A model generated the notes under the pieces. That model ran no database searches and was not told the DNA's origin. It was given only the letters and a program-made list of their open reading frames with translations. A stretch of 64,000 bases of DNA. Origin: Natrinema ejinorense. GTDB lineage: Archaea; Halobacteriota; Halobacteria; Halobacteriales; Natrialbaceae. Location: contig NZ_NXNI01000002.1 of assembly GCF_002494345.1 (NCBI RefSeq), positions 124,001-188,000 on the forward strand, given 5' to 3'. The translations under genes were made by a program, and so were the position numbers. Shown piece after piece: positions 1 through 8,792 of the stretch. How positions within the stretch are numbered: position 1 is the stretch's first letter; every line of letters starts with the position of its first letter.

Positions 1-616
1 AAAGGGATTCCTCATGGGCGTCTGTATCCAAATCTCGACGATGTCGTAAGGGCTCGTCGAGAACGGCCAGGTCGATCGCCGGACGAACTCCGACACGATC
101 ACAGCACGTGATCAACGCGGACTCGAGGCCCGGCGCGAGTGGAATCCGGTTGGGGGTGTCCGTCTCGTCGCACTCGGTGTTGGTTTGTCGCGTGGGAGAT
201 CAAGGGATTTGCTATGCCACAGATACGTATCAAAATCGGGCCGGAGAACGCGCACCGTTCGGTAACACGAAACTTAAACAGCGACGGTCCGGCGACGGGT
301 GGGTGGTGCCCGCCGCCTGAGCCGTCGCAAGGGTCGGTAGATGATTGGATCGATGTCGCGCTCACCCACGCGACATCGTGTTATTCGGATCGCCGGTTAT
401 CAATTTCTGGCCGATTCCCATCCACTTGGAATCGCTGTAATGAACAGTCGTTGGTGCTACGATTCGGCACCGTTGAAACCCTCTTTTCAGCCATCGTTCA
501 TCGTGTTACTACTACCCACGACACCTGCGTATCGATCATTTCAAGTGGGAGATCAGATACGAATCTGATCGTCGCACGAGCGTTCCTTGTCAGCGGTATC
601 CCTCTCAGAGCCAGCA
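1..616. other. no confident gene at the left edge
   Basis: No open frame here has haloarchaeal coding character. The longest plus-strand frame, about 139-630, is Cys-, Arg- and Thr-rich and not acidic. A short minus-strand frame of about 35 codons runs off the left edge (roughly 1-107) and contains a Trp-rich stretch ending near the window start. It could be the tail of a gene outside the window, but I cannot assign it. Confidence 0.5.
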
Positions 617-973
617 ATGACCGAAAGTGACCGATTGGACGTCGGAGGACTGTGGAACGGCCTCTCGTATGTTATTCTCGGTCTGTTAGCGATAGCCGTA
701 TTCGTATTCTATGAGAACCCAGTCGATACTGGCGGAGTTGTAGCGGGCGGTGTATTCGTACTAATCGGTATTGCGGCCGTATTCGCCCCACGGATATTGC
801 CACTGTTCGCCAAACTGAACAACTACTGGACTGGACTGTTTTGGGTGCTCTGTGGGCTCGGGACTCTTGCTATCAGCGTCGTGAGTGCGGACACTGGCGG
901 TAGATGGATTAGAGGACTCGTTCTCGGCGGTGGGATCGTAATCTATGGGATTCTCGTCGCACTCGGTCGATAG
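617..973 (+). CDS. small four-helix membrane protein, unknown function
   Basis: The 118-residue protein has four hydrophobic segments at about residues 12-30, 35-60, 68-90 and 96-117, joined by short loops, with almost no soluble part. It is therefore an integral membrane protein of the cytoplasmic membrane. An in-frame ATG lies 30 bases upstream, but the start at 617 (MTESDRLD...) gives the acidic N-terminus usual for halophiles. The gene stands alone, ahead of an 84-bp MITE and convergent with the DUF58 operon. I do not recognise a family. Short helical proteins of this kind are common in haloarchaea and mostly uncharacterised. Confidence 0.7.
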   Translation: MTESDRLDVGGLWNGLSYVILGLLAIAVFVFYENPVDTGGVVAGGVFVLIGIAAVFAPRILPLFAKLNNYWTGLFWVLCGLGTLAISVVSADTGGRWIRGLVLGGGIVIYGILVALGR

Positions 974-1098
974 ACCGACGCTCTGTATTCAACAGACCGT
1001 TTCTAACGTCTATCCAGGATATGGGTGGGGACCTCCGGTAACGCCTTCACCTGTACTCGGGAGTTTTGGGAAATCGCCCTGCTGTGTGTCGGACATAC

Positions 1099-1182
1099 TA
1101 TAGTAGCAACTGAAAGTCATTGCACACCTGATCGCACGACAGCGTTGCGATCAGTGTGTAAATCGTTTCAGTTGCTACTATA
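1099..1182. repeat. 84-bp MITE, copy A
   Basis: The element has long terminal inverted repeats (TAGTAGCAACTGAAA... and its complement) and an inner inverted repeat CTGATCGCA/TGCGATCAG, so the strand can fold into a double hairpin. It is identical over its length to the copy at 9293-9376 and nearly identical to the reverse-oriented copy at 16146-16229. TA dinucleotides flank the repeat core on both sides, which would suit an IS630/mariner-type TA target duplication; this is an inference. It contains no gene. Confidence 0.9.
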
Positions 1183-1385
1183 TCAAGCGGGCCATCGAAC
1201 GGTGAAATCCACCGCCGTATGGCGATTCAACACAGCCGGTAGAAAACACATATCGGTGGACGGAAACGGAGTCGGGAAATGGGCTTTCAGTTGGAATTAC
1301 CGCCGATCGAATCGGGTTTATTGTCACCACACCACTGTAGCTGACTTGGTGTTGCAGAGTATCTCCTCTCGCTGTCGTGTGGTGC

Positions 1386-2111
1386 TCAATCTCTCCTCCC
1401 GGACAGCCACTCACTATCTCCCAGGAAGAGAACGAACAGCAACAACAGGAACGCCCCTAGCAGCAACGCGAGCGCAGCAATCGGAATCGGTGGTAGCTGC
1501 ACACTGGAGACGGCCACCGCGACCGTCCCGGCAGCCAACCCAACTCCTAGACTCCCCGCCAGATGAGTGACCGAAACGGTGTATGTTCGCGCACTCCGTC
1601 CGACGTCATCTCCAAGCGTAATCGCGTGTTCGGCAACATCCCACGTGACAATCGTCAGCCCCACTCCTAGCAATAACCGGGGCCCGCCTATGTTCGTGGC
1701 CCACGCGAGGCCGACAAGACTGCAACTGAAGAGTGCGACACCGATTCCGACGAGAGGCCGCGTCCAGGATCGGTACAGCGGAAACACGCCCAGTACGACA
1801 CAAGCCATCGCGACCGTTCCACCGAGGAAGGAGAGCCGCTCGAATGGACCACCCGGCGCCAGAAAACTCAGGCCGAGTGCAAGACAGACGATACCGCTCC
1901 CACCAACCACGAGGCTACCGCCGAGAACGCGATAACCACGACGTCGAACGACACCACTTCCCAACAACAGGAGTGAACCGATAGTTTCGACACCAGCGAT
2001 CGATACCTGAACAGATCGACTTGCAAGCACGCCGGTCACGCAGGCCGCGGCGAGTACGGCGAACGCGCCCCCCGCATATGTCGGCTGCTTCACGATAGAT
2101 GAGGGCCCCAT
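1386..2111 (-). CDS. DUF7519-type multi-pass membrane protein
   Basis: This 241-residue protein is almost all membrane: hydrophobic segments fall about residues 10-30, 37-55, 60-85, 95-110, 120-140, 145-160, 190-210 and 215-235. It is the last gene of the DUF4129-DUF7269-DUF58-DUF7519 operon. Its ATG overlaps the DUF58 stop by one base (TAATG), which shows translational coupling, and that decides the start over an in-frame ATG 54 bases upstream. In haloarchaea this operon normally also carries a MoxR AAA ATPase and is thought to act at the cell envelope. The family name is assigned from context and topology, not from a sharp motif. Confidence 0.75.
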   Translation of the reverse strand: MGPSSIVKQPTYAGGAFAVLAAACVTGVLASRSVQVSIAGVETIGSLLLLGSGVVRRRGYRVLGGSLVVGGSGIVCLALGLSFLAPGGPFERLSFLGGTVAMACVVLGVFPLYRSWTRPLVGIGVALFSCSLVGLAWATNIGGPRLLLGVGLTIVTWDVAEHAITLGDDVGRSARTYTVSVTHLAGSLGVGLAAGTVAVAVSSVQLPPIPIAALALLLGAFLLLLFVLFLGDSEWLSGRRD

Positions 2112-3397
2112 TAGCTCCCCCTGTGGTGGCCGACAGGCCAGAATAGCGGCTTCTCGGGCGACCAATCCGCGACCGGCACCCGTTGATTTCGGAGCGCTTG
2201 AACGCGATTCGTGCGCTCGATCCCCGCAAACTCCGCACTGGCAGTCGTCTTCGTCGTCACGTCCGGACTGATTACTGTTACTGCATGTCCGTTCGCGTCC
2301 AGTTGCTGCACAGCAGTCTCTCCGAACGCATCGACCAACGGCGAAAACACCACGACCTCGAGGTTCTCCCGGGTCTGCGCGAGTAACTGCTGGAGTTGAG
2401 CCGTCGATCTACCCGTGGCGTCCTGGTCGTCGATCGGTGCTGGCCGGTCGTATTTATTAGAGAGCAGTAGTTGTTCCGCGTGTGTGTACTGCTGGTGGCC
2501 CGCACTCGGCGCGAGCCAGTCGAACTCGGTTCCAAAGACGGCGACACCAACCCGGTCACTCCGCTGCTCGAGCGTCGAGAGAACCTGCCGTGCAGCAGCG
2601 ACACAGTATGCGACCGCGTGTGGGTCCGTCGGTTCCGCCGCTCGCATCGCTTCCGGTCGCGCATCGATGCAGAGTACGACGGCTGTCCGGTGCTCCTCAC
2701 GGAACTCGACTGTTGTGAGATCGCCGCTCCGAGCGAACTGCTTCCAATCGATTCGGTTCACTGGGTCACCCCGTTGATAGGATCTCGTCTGCTGGAACTC
2801 GAGCCCGTCTCCACTAGAACCCGTGGGCGTTTGCCCGGGAAACTGTCGAGCTTGGCGACGCAACTGGAACGCCCGGAGGTCAACCGTACACTCGAGTGTC
2901 CGTCCCTCACGCATCATCGTCGGCTCACCGGCAGCGACCTCGGTTTCGACGCGCACGTTCCCGCTGATATCGTGAGCGATCACCGTCGCTGGAGTGAAGC
3001 GGTGGCTCCCGTGTTTCGCGGCGATTGTATACTGAAACGTCGCCGTCGCTCCCGGGCGAAGGGTGGCCGTGTGTCGTGGCGTCCCATTGGTGACCGCCAG
3101 GAGAGCCGGTACGCCATCGATGATCCGGAGGTCAGCGAGCGTCGCCGATCCGGTATTCGTCACAGAGACGGTCACTGTCACGGAATCGCCGTGGCTGGGC
3201 GTCTCGGCCGATACTGTTCGTGATAGGTCGAGATCGACGGTTGGTGGGCCGACGAGGAGGGGGTAGCCTGCATACGCGACTCCCAGAAGCGACGTCAGCA
3301 GGACTAGCGGATCTTCGAGATACAACCCGGACGTACTCGTGAACAGGGTGAACGCGTATGCCGCTCGCCAACGGTGCGTCCGCTCAACCGCTGTCAC
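2111..3397 (-). CDS. DUF58 domain protein
   Basis: The 428-residue protein has one N-terminal hydrophobic segment (about residues 28-50). A beta-rich CARDB/immunoglobulin-like region with Thr-Val repeats follows (about 55-150), then the DUF58 core with the hallmark RSYQRGDPVNRIDWKQ near residue 205 and a von Willebrand A-like fold to about 370. DUF58 proteins work with MoxR AAA ATPases, which are thought to remodel or metal-load partner proteins at the membrane. The start is GTG and overlaps the stop of the upstream DUF7269 gene (GTGA). The motif makes the family certain; the substrate is unknown. Confidence 0.9.
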   Translation of the reverse strand: MTAVERTHRWRAAYAFTLFTSTSGLYLEDPLVLLTSLLGVAYAGYPLLVGPPTVDLDLSRTVSAETPSHGDSVTVTVSVTNTGSATLADLRIIDGVPALLAVTNGTPRHTATLRPGATATFQYTIAAKHGSHRFTPATVIAHDISGNVRVETEVAAGEPTMMREGRTLECTVDLRAFQLRRQARQFPGQTPTGSSGDGLEFQQTRSYQRGDPVNRIDWKQFARSGDLTTVEFREEHRTAVVLCIDARPEAMRAAEPTDPHAVAYCVAAARQVLSTLEQRSDRVGVAVFGTEFDWLAPSAGHQQYTHAEQLLLSNKYDRPAPIDDQDATGRSTAQLQQLLAQTRENLEVVVFSPLVDAFGETAVQQLDANGHAVTVISPDVTTKTTASAEFAGIERTNRVQALRNQRVPVADWSPEKPLFWPVGHHRGS

Positions 3398-4014
3398 GGT
3401 GTACGTTCCTCCGTGTCTTCGTGATGATGTTCGTAGGCGATAATTTCGTGGACGGTTCGGCGAGCGCCGTACCGAAACGCGAGTTCGTCAGAGAGACGCG
3501 CGTAGAGGCGAACTGATCGAGGTGGGGACGTCTCACCGAGGAACCACGCGGCGACGGCGTTTTCCGTCCAGTCACCACGTTGGATGGTGTCTCTCGTTTC
3601 GCTCATTGCGGCCCCCGTGTGTCGGCGAATCGTGCGAGTAGCGGTTTCTCGGAGCCGGGTCCGGATTTCCCGCTGTTCGGAAGGAGAGATGTGGCGTTCA
3701 AAGAACGGACCCGTCATTAGCGGCTCGAGGTCTGCACCCGCGTATGGAATCTCGGGCGTGACTTCGGGCTCGTATGCATCAGTGTTGTCGTCCTCGGCGA
3801 TCTCATCCACCGGGAGGAGAAGGAGTGACCCGCCGGAGATAGCGACGACGAGGAACCCGGTAATGAGAAAGATATCATCCCGGGGATGGCGAAGCGCGTT
3901 GCGTAGTGAGGGGGAAACGGCGGCGAGACCAACGAGAAGGACAGCAATAGCGATCAGGGCGAGCGCTGTAAGCATTATCCAGCGGCGGAGAGCGACACGT
4001 GAGGGGTTATCCAT
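3394..4014 (-). CDS. DUF7269-type membrane protein
   Basis: The 206-residue protein has two N-terminal membrane segments (about residues 12-35 and 50-70). A soluble acidic C-terminal part with helical Glu/Arg-rich stretches follows. It sits between the DUF4129 and DUF58 genes, overlapping both by a few bases (ATG at 4014, upstream stop at 4007), so the four genes form one translationally coupled unit. Longer upstream frames exist but run through the coding sequence of the neighbour. The family name rests on operon position, since this is the usual gene order in haloarchaea. The molecular role is unknown. Confidence 0.75.
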   Translation of the reverse strand: MDNPSRVALRRWIMLTALALIAIAVLLVGLAAVSPSLRNALRHPRDDIFLITGFLVVAISGGSLLLLPVDEIAEDDNTDAYEPEVTPEIPYAGADLEPLMTGPFFERHISPSEQREIRTRLRETATRTIRRHTGAAMSETRDTIQRGDWTENAVAAWFLGETSPPRSVRLYARLSDELAFRYGARRTVHEIIAYEHHHEDTEERTP

Positions 4015-4738
4015 ATGTGGCTTCCTGATGCTCATCGAGTCGCTCGAGCGCGACCCGGACATGGTGGCGGCGAGCGTCTGTCTCGCTGGCGTCTCCATAC
4101 TGAACTTCACGGAACGTTGCGGTGATCGTCTTGACAGCATCGGGCGGTAGACCTGCATCGATCGCGATCTGCTGCCATTCAATTGCCGTTCGCGACGACG
4201 GCTTATCGACGTCGGCATCGACACGGCGAATCATCGCGACCCAGGCCGCTTGAACCGATCCCGAGGGTGTCTCGGGCGACAAGCCAGCACTTGGGGTCGC
4301 TGTCGACGAGGGTTCCGTGGCTATCTCAGCGGACTCGCTCGTCGGCTGGAGGGGTCGGGGGACGGCGAGATGGTAACAATACTGATAAAGAAGGCCAACG
4401 ACCGTAAAGAGAAACGCTATCGCGATGATCAGGAGCCGGTACTGGTAGAGGGCTCGGAGGCCGATGAATACCAGCCCGAGGAGGGAATCACCGGAGAACT
4501 GGCCCGGGTGTGGGCCGAGGGAGATACCGAAGGGCGCAAGGATCTGGTTGAGGAGTTGGTAGAGAAGGGCGAAAAGTGAGATGCCGGATGGTGGTGTCGA
4601 TGACGGCGGTTTGGGAGCCACCGTAGTTGATACCGAAGCCGTGAGTGTGCTTGCGACGACACCCAGAAGTCCCATACAGAGGGCGATGAGAATCACAGAC
4701 AGCAGGCGGTCCCGGGAAGCAGTTGCTGGCCGTTTCAT
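4007..4738 (-). CDS. DUF4129 domain protein
   Basis: The 243-residue protein begins with a hydrophobic signal-anchor (residues 10-35) and has further hydrophobic segments around 45-75 and 90-120. Its C-terminal DUF4129-like domain (about 160-240) includes AAWVAMIRRVDADVDKPSSR and a run ending in the helical RVALERLDEHQEA. In bacteria DUF4129 lies at the C-terminus of transglutaminase-like proteins in DUF58/MoxR loci. Here the domain has its own small membrane protein, as is normal in haloarchaea. It is the first gene of the operon; its ATG overlaps the stop of the ATPase remnant upstream, so the operon may have lost its own promoter and now be read from outside. Confidence 0.8.
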   Translation of the reverse strand: MKRPATASRDRLLSVILIALCMGLLGVVASTLTASVSTTVAPKPPSSTPPSGISLFALLYQLLNQILAPFGISLGPHPGQFSGDSLLGLVFIGLRALYQYRLLIIAIAFLFTVVGLLYQYCYHLAVPRPLQPTSESAEIATEPSSTATPSAGLSPETPSGSVQAAWVAMIRRVDADVDKPSSRTAIEWQQIAIDAGLPPDAVKTITATFREVQYGDASETDARRHHVRVALERLDEHQEATYG

Positions 4739-5550
4739 CGACGAACGGGGCGATAGGGGGAGATCGTCGTTTGTCCGATATGCTGCCAGCGCGAGCGGCC
4801 GGTCGGTGCAGCACGGAGGCGCTTGGAACAGTCGGGCGGTACCGTCGGCCGACTGAACGAGCGAGGGCAGAGCAGTGGAGGGGCATTCGTAGCGTTCATA
4901 GTCGGTTTGATGGTATCATCAACGCGCTTCCATTTTAAGAATTTGGACTCTTGCTCCTCTGGGTCGTAGTCGATAACTCGTTTCTCGAAGTCGTCAGCGA
5001 CGATCTGCAGCGGGTACGTCCCGTGTTCTTCGACGCGAACGAGTGCCTGACGATAGCCGAGATCTTCTTTCCCGGCATCGGCACCCCTGACGTACCGGCG
5101 CTGCTCTTCGGTTAGGCCGATCTTGTCGGCTGTCCGATCATCCAATTCAGGGTGCTTGTGGAGAACCTTGATCGGGCACATGCCGATGATCTTCTCCGCC
5201 TGCTCAGTTTCGTAGAATTCCTGAGCAGTTTGGGAGAACAGCACCATCCAAAGCCCCGCGTGGCGTTGGTGACGGAACGCTGTCTCGCGGAAATCGAGAT
5301 TGGCCTGGTCCGCAAAGAGGTAGTGGGCTTCGTCGATCGCGAGTTCGACGTTTTGTTGGGTGTTTTTCGCCTGCTGGTAGACCGTCGACAGCAACAGTTG
5401 CATCAGGAACGGCTGGCGATCGATCCCCGACGCGCTGCCTTCGATCTGACCGAGGTCGATATAGACGACTGTGGTGTCGCCCTCGAGGAGTAACACTGAG
5501 CGCTGCGAATTGGTAATCGAGATGTTTAGTGATCGTACTGTTCGGCCCAC
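4735..5550 (-). pseudogene. C-terminal remnant of a VirB4/HerA-like conjugation ATPase
   Basis: About 200 residues match the C-terminal half of large secretion/conjugation ATPases. They include a Walker-B-like ELAIDEAHYLFAD, a sensor-like LWMVLFSQTAQEF, and a tail with IGMCPIKVLHKHPELDD. The N-terminal half with the Walker A loop is missing, because the frame is cut off near 5525 by the neighbouring regulator gene. The last 60 residues (from about 4925 down) change to low-complexity, basic sequence that looks like out-of-frame read-through. This is a truncated relic of an integrated conjugative element, not a working ATPase. Which member of the VirB4/TraC/HerA group it came from is open. Confidence 0.8.
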
Positions 5551-5900
5551 TCAGAGAGGTGCTGAAACATCGGTTTCAGATCGATGAGTTTCCGCGTTGC
5601 TTGGTATTCGACTCGCGGTGGGATTTCGTCGTAGGACTGCCGAGTGAGCAACTCTGCTTCGAGCAGTTCACTGAGCCGTGCCGACAGCGTATTCTGTGAA
5701 ATATCTAACACCCTGCGCAATTCATTGAACCGCCATGGGCCAGGTTCCCGGACGAATACGTGGATGATCTCCATCGTATGGGCTCTGCCGAGGAGGGTAA
5801 ACAATTCCCGTTTCTCTTGTACGCCGAGGTACTTGTCTTTCCCCGCGTCAACCAGTGTCTCGGTTTCCGTCGCTTCTGAGTCTTCGGGAGTGTCAGACAT
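5526..5900 (-). CDS. HxlR-like winged-helix transcriptional regulator
   Basis: The 124-residue protein has an acidic N-terminal tail of about 25 residues and then a winged helix. The pattern is RAHTMEIIHVFV (helix 1), GPWRFNELRRVLDISQNTLSARL (recognition part) and LLTRQSYDEIPPRVEYQAT (wing). The invariant VEYxAT/YxLT wing and the ISxxTLSxRL helix are typical of HxlR/MarR-like DNA-binding proteins that sense small molecules. The ATG at 5900 was chosen over one 33 bases upstream because it begins the usual acidic leader. It is transcribed away from the MFS transporter at 6224, so it may control that gene. It abuts the ATPase relic downstream. Confidence 0.85.
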   Translation of the reverse strand: MSDTPEDSEATETETLVDAGKDKYLGVQEKRELFTLLGRAHTMEIIHVFVREPGPWRFNELRRVLDISQNTLSARLSELLEAELLTRQSYDEIPPRVEYQATRKLIDLKPMFQHLSEWAEQYDH

Positions 5901-6110
5901 GGCCTTTAGTGCGATTTTCGCACTCAAAAGCATAGCGGTGAGTGAAAGGCGATACCGCAGCCTGAGCCCCGACCTCCACAGCTTTGAGGGTCAAACTTCC
6001 TTCCGTCGGGAATCGGTACGAATTCACATACCCGGTGCGACCGATCGAACCCGGTACTATGTAACTAACTTGACTGTTTATTAGCGCGGTCATCATAGCC
6101 GAGGCTGCCG

Positions 6111-6227
6111 ATGTCAGACCCAGACGACCATCGACACGAGCGGACGAACGACTCATCCTGGCCGCTTAGACGGCCAGTTCCGGACGATTTCCTGAATCCA
6201 GTACTGGAGGACCGGTGGCAGTCATGA
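6111..6227 (+). CDS. possible 38-residue leader protein of the MFS gene
   Basis: An ATG at 6111 opens a 38-codon frame, MSDPDDHRHERTND..., ending in a TGA at 6225-6227 that overlaps the ATG of the transporter at 6224 (ATGA). The peptide is charged, ends in Trp-Gln-Ser and has no membrane segment. The exact stop/start overlap and an acidic Met-Ser-Asp start are what a coupled leader gene would look like. It could also be a non-coding leader by chance. I do not recognise a family. Confidence 0.4.
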   Translation: MSDPDDHRHERTNDSSWPLRRPVPDDFLNPVLEDRWQS

Positions 6228-7435
6228 CCGTGCGTACCCGGCTCGATGCGCCGACGACGGTCGCGATCCTGGCACTGACCGGGCTCGTTGTCGTTTCGGA
6301 GTTGTACGTGGCGATTCCGCTCTTCCCGACGATGCGACGCCTGTTCGGTGTCTCCCAGGCCCAAGCGTCGTGGTTGGGTACTGCCTTTGGGCTCGCGTAC
6401 GCCGCGGGCTTTCTCGTCTTCGGACCGCTCTCCGATCGGTACGGCCGAAAGGAGATCATGGTTCCCGGCCTACTCGTGCTTGCGCTTGCGACACTTGCGG
6501 TCGGGTTCAGTCCGTCGTACGAGGTTCTTCTCGGCTTACGGGTTGTACAGGGAATCGCCGCCGCCACGTTCGCCCCTGCCGCCCTCGCGTATCTTGGCGA
6601 AGTCCTCCCAGCGTCGACGCATGCCACCGGGATTGCCGTGGTGACGACTGGCTTCCTCGTGGCTGGGATCGCTGGGCAGGTCTACGCCGACGCCGTAACG
6701 TTGGCCGTCGGGTGGCAGTGGGTGTTCTGGGGACTCGCCGCGATGTATGGCGTCTTCGTTGTCCTCGTCTATACACTCCCACACAGCGAGCGTGCGGCGG
6801 GCGAGTCAGCGACCCGTCTCCGGACGGTATACGCACGGATGGGACGATTGCTACGGAATCGAGTCCTCCTCGCAGCTTACTTCGCTGCGTTTACCCTGCT
6901 GTTCACGTTCGTCGGGATGTACAGCGCGCTCGCGCCGCACCTCCAGACGACTTTCGGCATCAGTCCAGAACAGTTCCTGCTCGTGCACGTTGCTGGCGTT
7001 CCTGGCATGGTGTGCTCACCCCTTGCCGGACAGCTAGTCACCCGCTACGGGAGTGACCGCGTCGTCATCGGCGGTCTCGGCCTCGCTGCTGGTGGGCTCG
7101 GGCTTGAGGCCGTTGTGGGGTCGCTGGCCGTGCTCGTCATCGGGAGTCTCGTCTTCGTCACGGGCATCGCGGTGGCAGTCCCCTCGCTCATCGACTTCAT
7201 CGGGGAGGCTGCCGCCTTGGCCCGCGGCGCAGCCGTGGCACTGTACACGTGCATCCTGTTCATCGGCGCGAGTCTCGGTCCGCTCGCCGCGACGTTCCTG
7301 CAACCGATCGGGTTCGCTGGCCTCTCCGGCTCACTAGCGCTCGTCTTGGTTCTCGCTGGGGGCGTCTTCACGCTCGGTCGACAGGGCACTCCGCCACAGT
7401 TCGCGGACGACTCAACTGCAGGCACCGCACCGTAA
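6224..7435 (+). CDS. MFS drug/metabolite exporter
   Basis: The roughly 403-residue protein has 12 predicted membrane helices and the MFS signature between helices 2 and 3 (GPLSDRYGRKEIMVPG). It also has VVQGIAAATFAPAALAYLGE in helix 4, a motif-C-like region seen in proton-driven antiporters of the DHA1/YnfM type. It probably pumps a toxic compound or metabolite out of the cell. A GTG at 6215 is also possible, but the ATG at 6224 overlaps the small frame upstream. The divergent HxlR-like gene about 320 bases away is a likely regulator. The substrate cannot be told from sequence. Confidence 0.9.
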   Translation: MTVRTRLDAPTTVAILALTGLVVVSELYVAIPLFPTMRRLFGVSQAQASWLGTAFGLAYAAGFLVFGPLSDRYGRKEIMVPGLLVLALATLAVGFSPSYEVLLGLRVVQGIAAATFAPAALAYLGEVLPASTHATGIAVVTTGFLVAGIAGQVYADAVTLAVGWQWVFWGLAAMYGVFVVLVYTLPHSERAAGESATRLRTVYARMGRLLRNRVLLAAYFAAFTLLFTFVGMYSALAPHLQTTFGISPEQFLLVHVAGVPGMVCSPLAGQLVTRYGSDRVVIGGLGLAAGGLGLEAVVGSLAVLVIGSLVFVTGIAVAVPSLIDFIGEAAALARGAAVALYTCILFIGASLGPLAATFLQPIGFAGLSGSLALVLVLAGGVFTLGRQGTPPQFADDSTAGTAP

Positions 7436-7465
7436 TTACACCATCAAACACACGATCTACCACCA

Positions 7466-8488
7466 ATGACACAGCAACCATCGTACGATACCGAAGCACT
7501 CGAAACAGCAACGATGCTTGTCCCGGTTCCGTCGGACTACACCCTCGTGGACGCTCGCCGAGTGACCCGGGATGAGCGCCCTGTTTGGCGCTTCCGACAC
7601 GCCCGGAAAAACGGGAGCAACGCTGACCTCGGCGGCGAACACGTCAGTTTCGTCGTTGACGCGGAGCGATCGTCTCTCCTGGGCATGACACGCATGGAGA
7701 AACGGTTCGCTGAGCGTAATATCCCCGATAGAGAGACTGCACGGACCGTCTTCGAGGAGTTCATCGCGGAGGCCGCGCCCGATCTCCATGGAGCACTCGA
7801 TGTCCTGTGGATCGAGCCACACGATGAGACGATCACGGTCGACGGCCACGATGTCGTCGTCACCGGGATGAAGGTGAAATGTCGCGACCAATCGGGCACA
7901 TATGCCTGGGTGATCGTCGGTCCCGGTAACGAGGTGGTCACGTTCGAACGGGACGTCATCTGGAACGATGAGATGAGCCGCCGGAAGACCGAACAGTGGC
8001 TTCACGACGACTGGTTCGCCGAGCAAACCATGGTACCGAACTCGAATAACCGACAAACGACCCACGAACCTACACCAACCATGACTTCATCTACCCCAAC
8101 TGATGCAAAGAGTATCGTAGACGAATTCTTCACCGCGTTCGGTGTTGGCGACCTCGATCACGTCTTGGCCCTCGCCCACGAGAATATCGAGATTGTCGCG
8201 ACTGGGCCCGAATCCGTCCCCTGGTACGGCACGTACCACGGGCGAGACGGGCTCCAACAATTCCTCGAGCGACTCGGCGGCGACACCGACACCGAGGCGT
8301 TCTCTGTTGATTGGTTGGTCAGTGAGCAGGAGACGGTCTTTGCGGCAGGCCACCTCAAACACCGGATCACTTCGACGGGGAACGTTTTCGAAAGCGACTG
8401 GGCACTCAGGTGTGCCGTTCGAGACGGAGCCATCATCGAGTACCAGTTCTTCGAGGACACGGCTGCGGCGGCCGCCGCGTTCGACTGA
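7466..8488 (+). CDS. two-part protein: unknown N-terminal domain fused to an NTF2/SnoaL-like domain
   Basis: The 340-residue frame has two clear parts. Residues 1-185 are alpha/beta and acidic, with a PepSY-like layout (MEKRFAERNIPDRETARTV... then a strand-rich run ending EQWLHDDWFAEQ). Residues 185-208 are a Thr/Pro/Asn-rich linker. Residues 209-340 form a SnoaL/NTF2-like domain (SIVDEFFTAFGVGDLD, VPWYGTYHGRDGLQQFLERL, YQFFEDTAAAAAAFD). NTF2-like domains are small cone-shaped enzymes or ligand binders. A Met at residue 210 starts the second domain exactly, so two separate proteins made from one message are also possible. It lies 30 bases after the MFS gene, probably in the same operon. Confidence 0.75.
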   Translation: MTQQPSYDTEALETATMLVPVPSDYTLVDARRVTRDERPVWRFRHARKNGSNADLGGEHVSFVVDAERSSLLGMTRMEKRFAERNIPDRETARTVFEEFIAEAAPDLHGALDVLWIEPHDETITVDGHDVVVTGMKVKCRDQSGTYAWVIVGPGNEVVTFERDVIWNDEMSRRKTEQWLHDDWFAEQTMVPNSNNRQTTHEPTPTMTSSTPTDAKSIVDEFFTAFGVGDLDHVLALAHENIEIVATGPESVPWYGTYHGRDGLQQFLERLGGDTDTEAFSVDWLVSEQETVFAAGHLKHRITSTGNVFESDWALRCAVRDGAIIEYQFFEDTAAAAAAFD

Positions 8489-8792
8489 TACCGACAGCGT
8501 TTACCTCCCAATTTTTCGGCCCCGTGAATACAGATGACTGGGAGCCGCCGTAGATCGGCTTGTGAGTTTGGCTCCGCTCAGTTGACCCTCATGGAGCATC
8601 GTAGAATGTTGCATGGCACTCCCAGCGAGGGCGAACGGCGCTACTATAGCTGAAGAGACTCATTCCATCGGCCCGGTCAACCCAGACCAGTCTGTCCGAG
8701 GTGGCTGGACGTAGCGGAGAACGGATTTCGAGAACTCACAGGCAATGCGTTCCCGGGGACTCGTGATCGCCTCCCCACTACCGAGGAGGAAG
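8489..8792. other. intergenic spacer between convergent genes
   Basis: This 304-base gap separates the convergent NTF2-fusion gene and the HxlR gene. A T-run (ATTTTTC near 8510) could end transcription of the left gene. A 10-base CTACTATAG near 8638 matches a MITE end but has no partner. A minus-strand frame of 68 codons (8660-8866) overlaps the regulator's 3' end and has no recognisable features. Confidence 0.5.

Noticed and set aside
8636-8648. possible fifth MITE end CTACTATAGCTGAA
   Set aside because: Only about ten bases match, and no opposite end is found within 200 bases.
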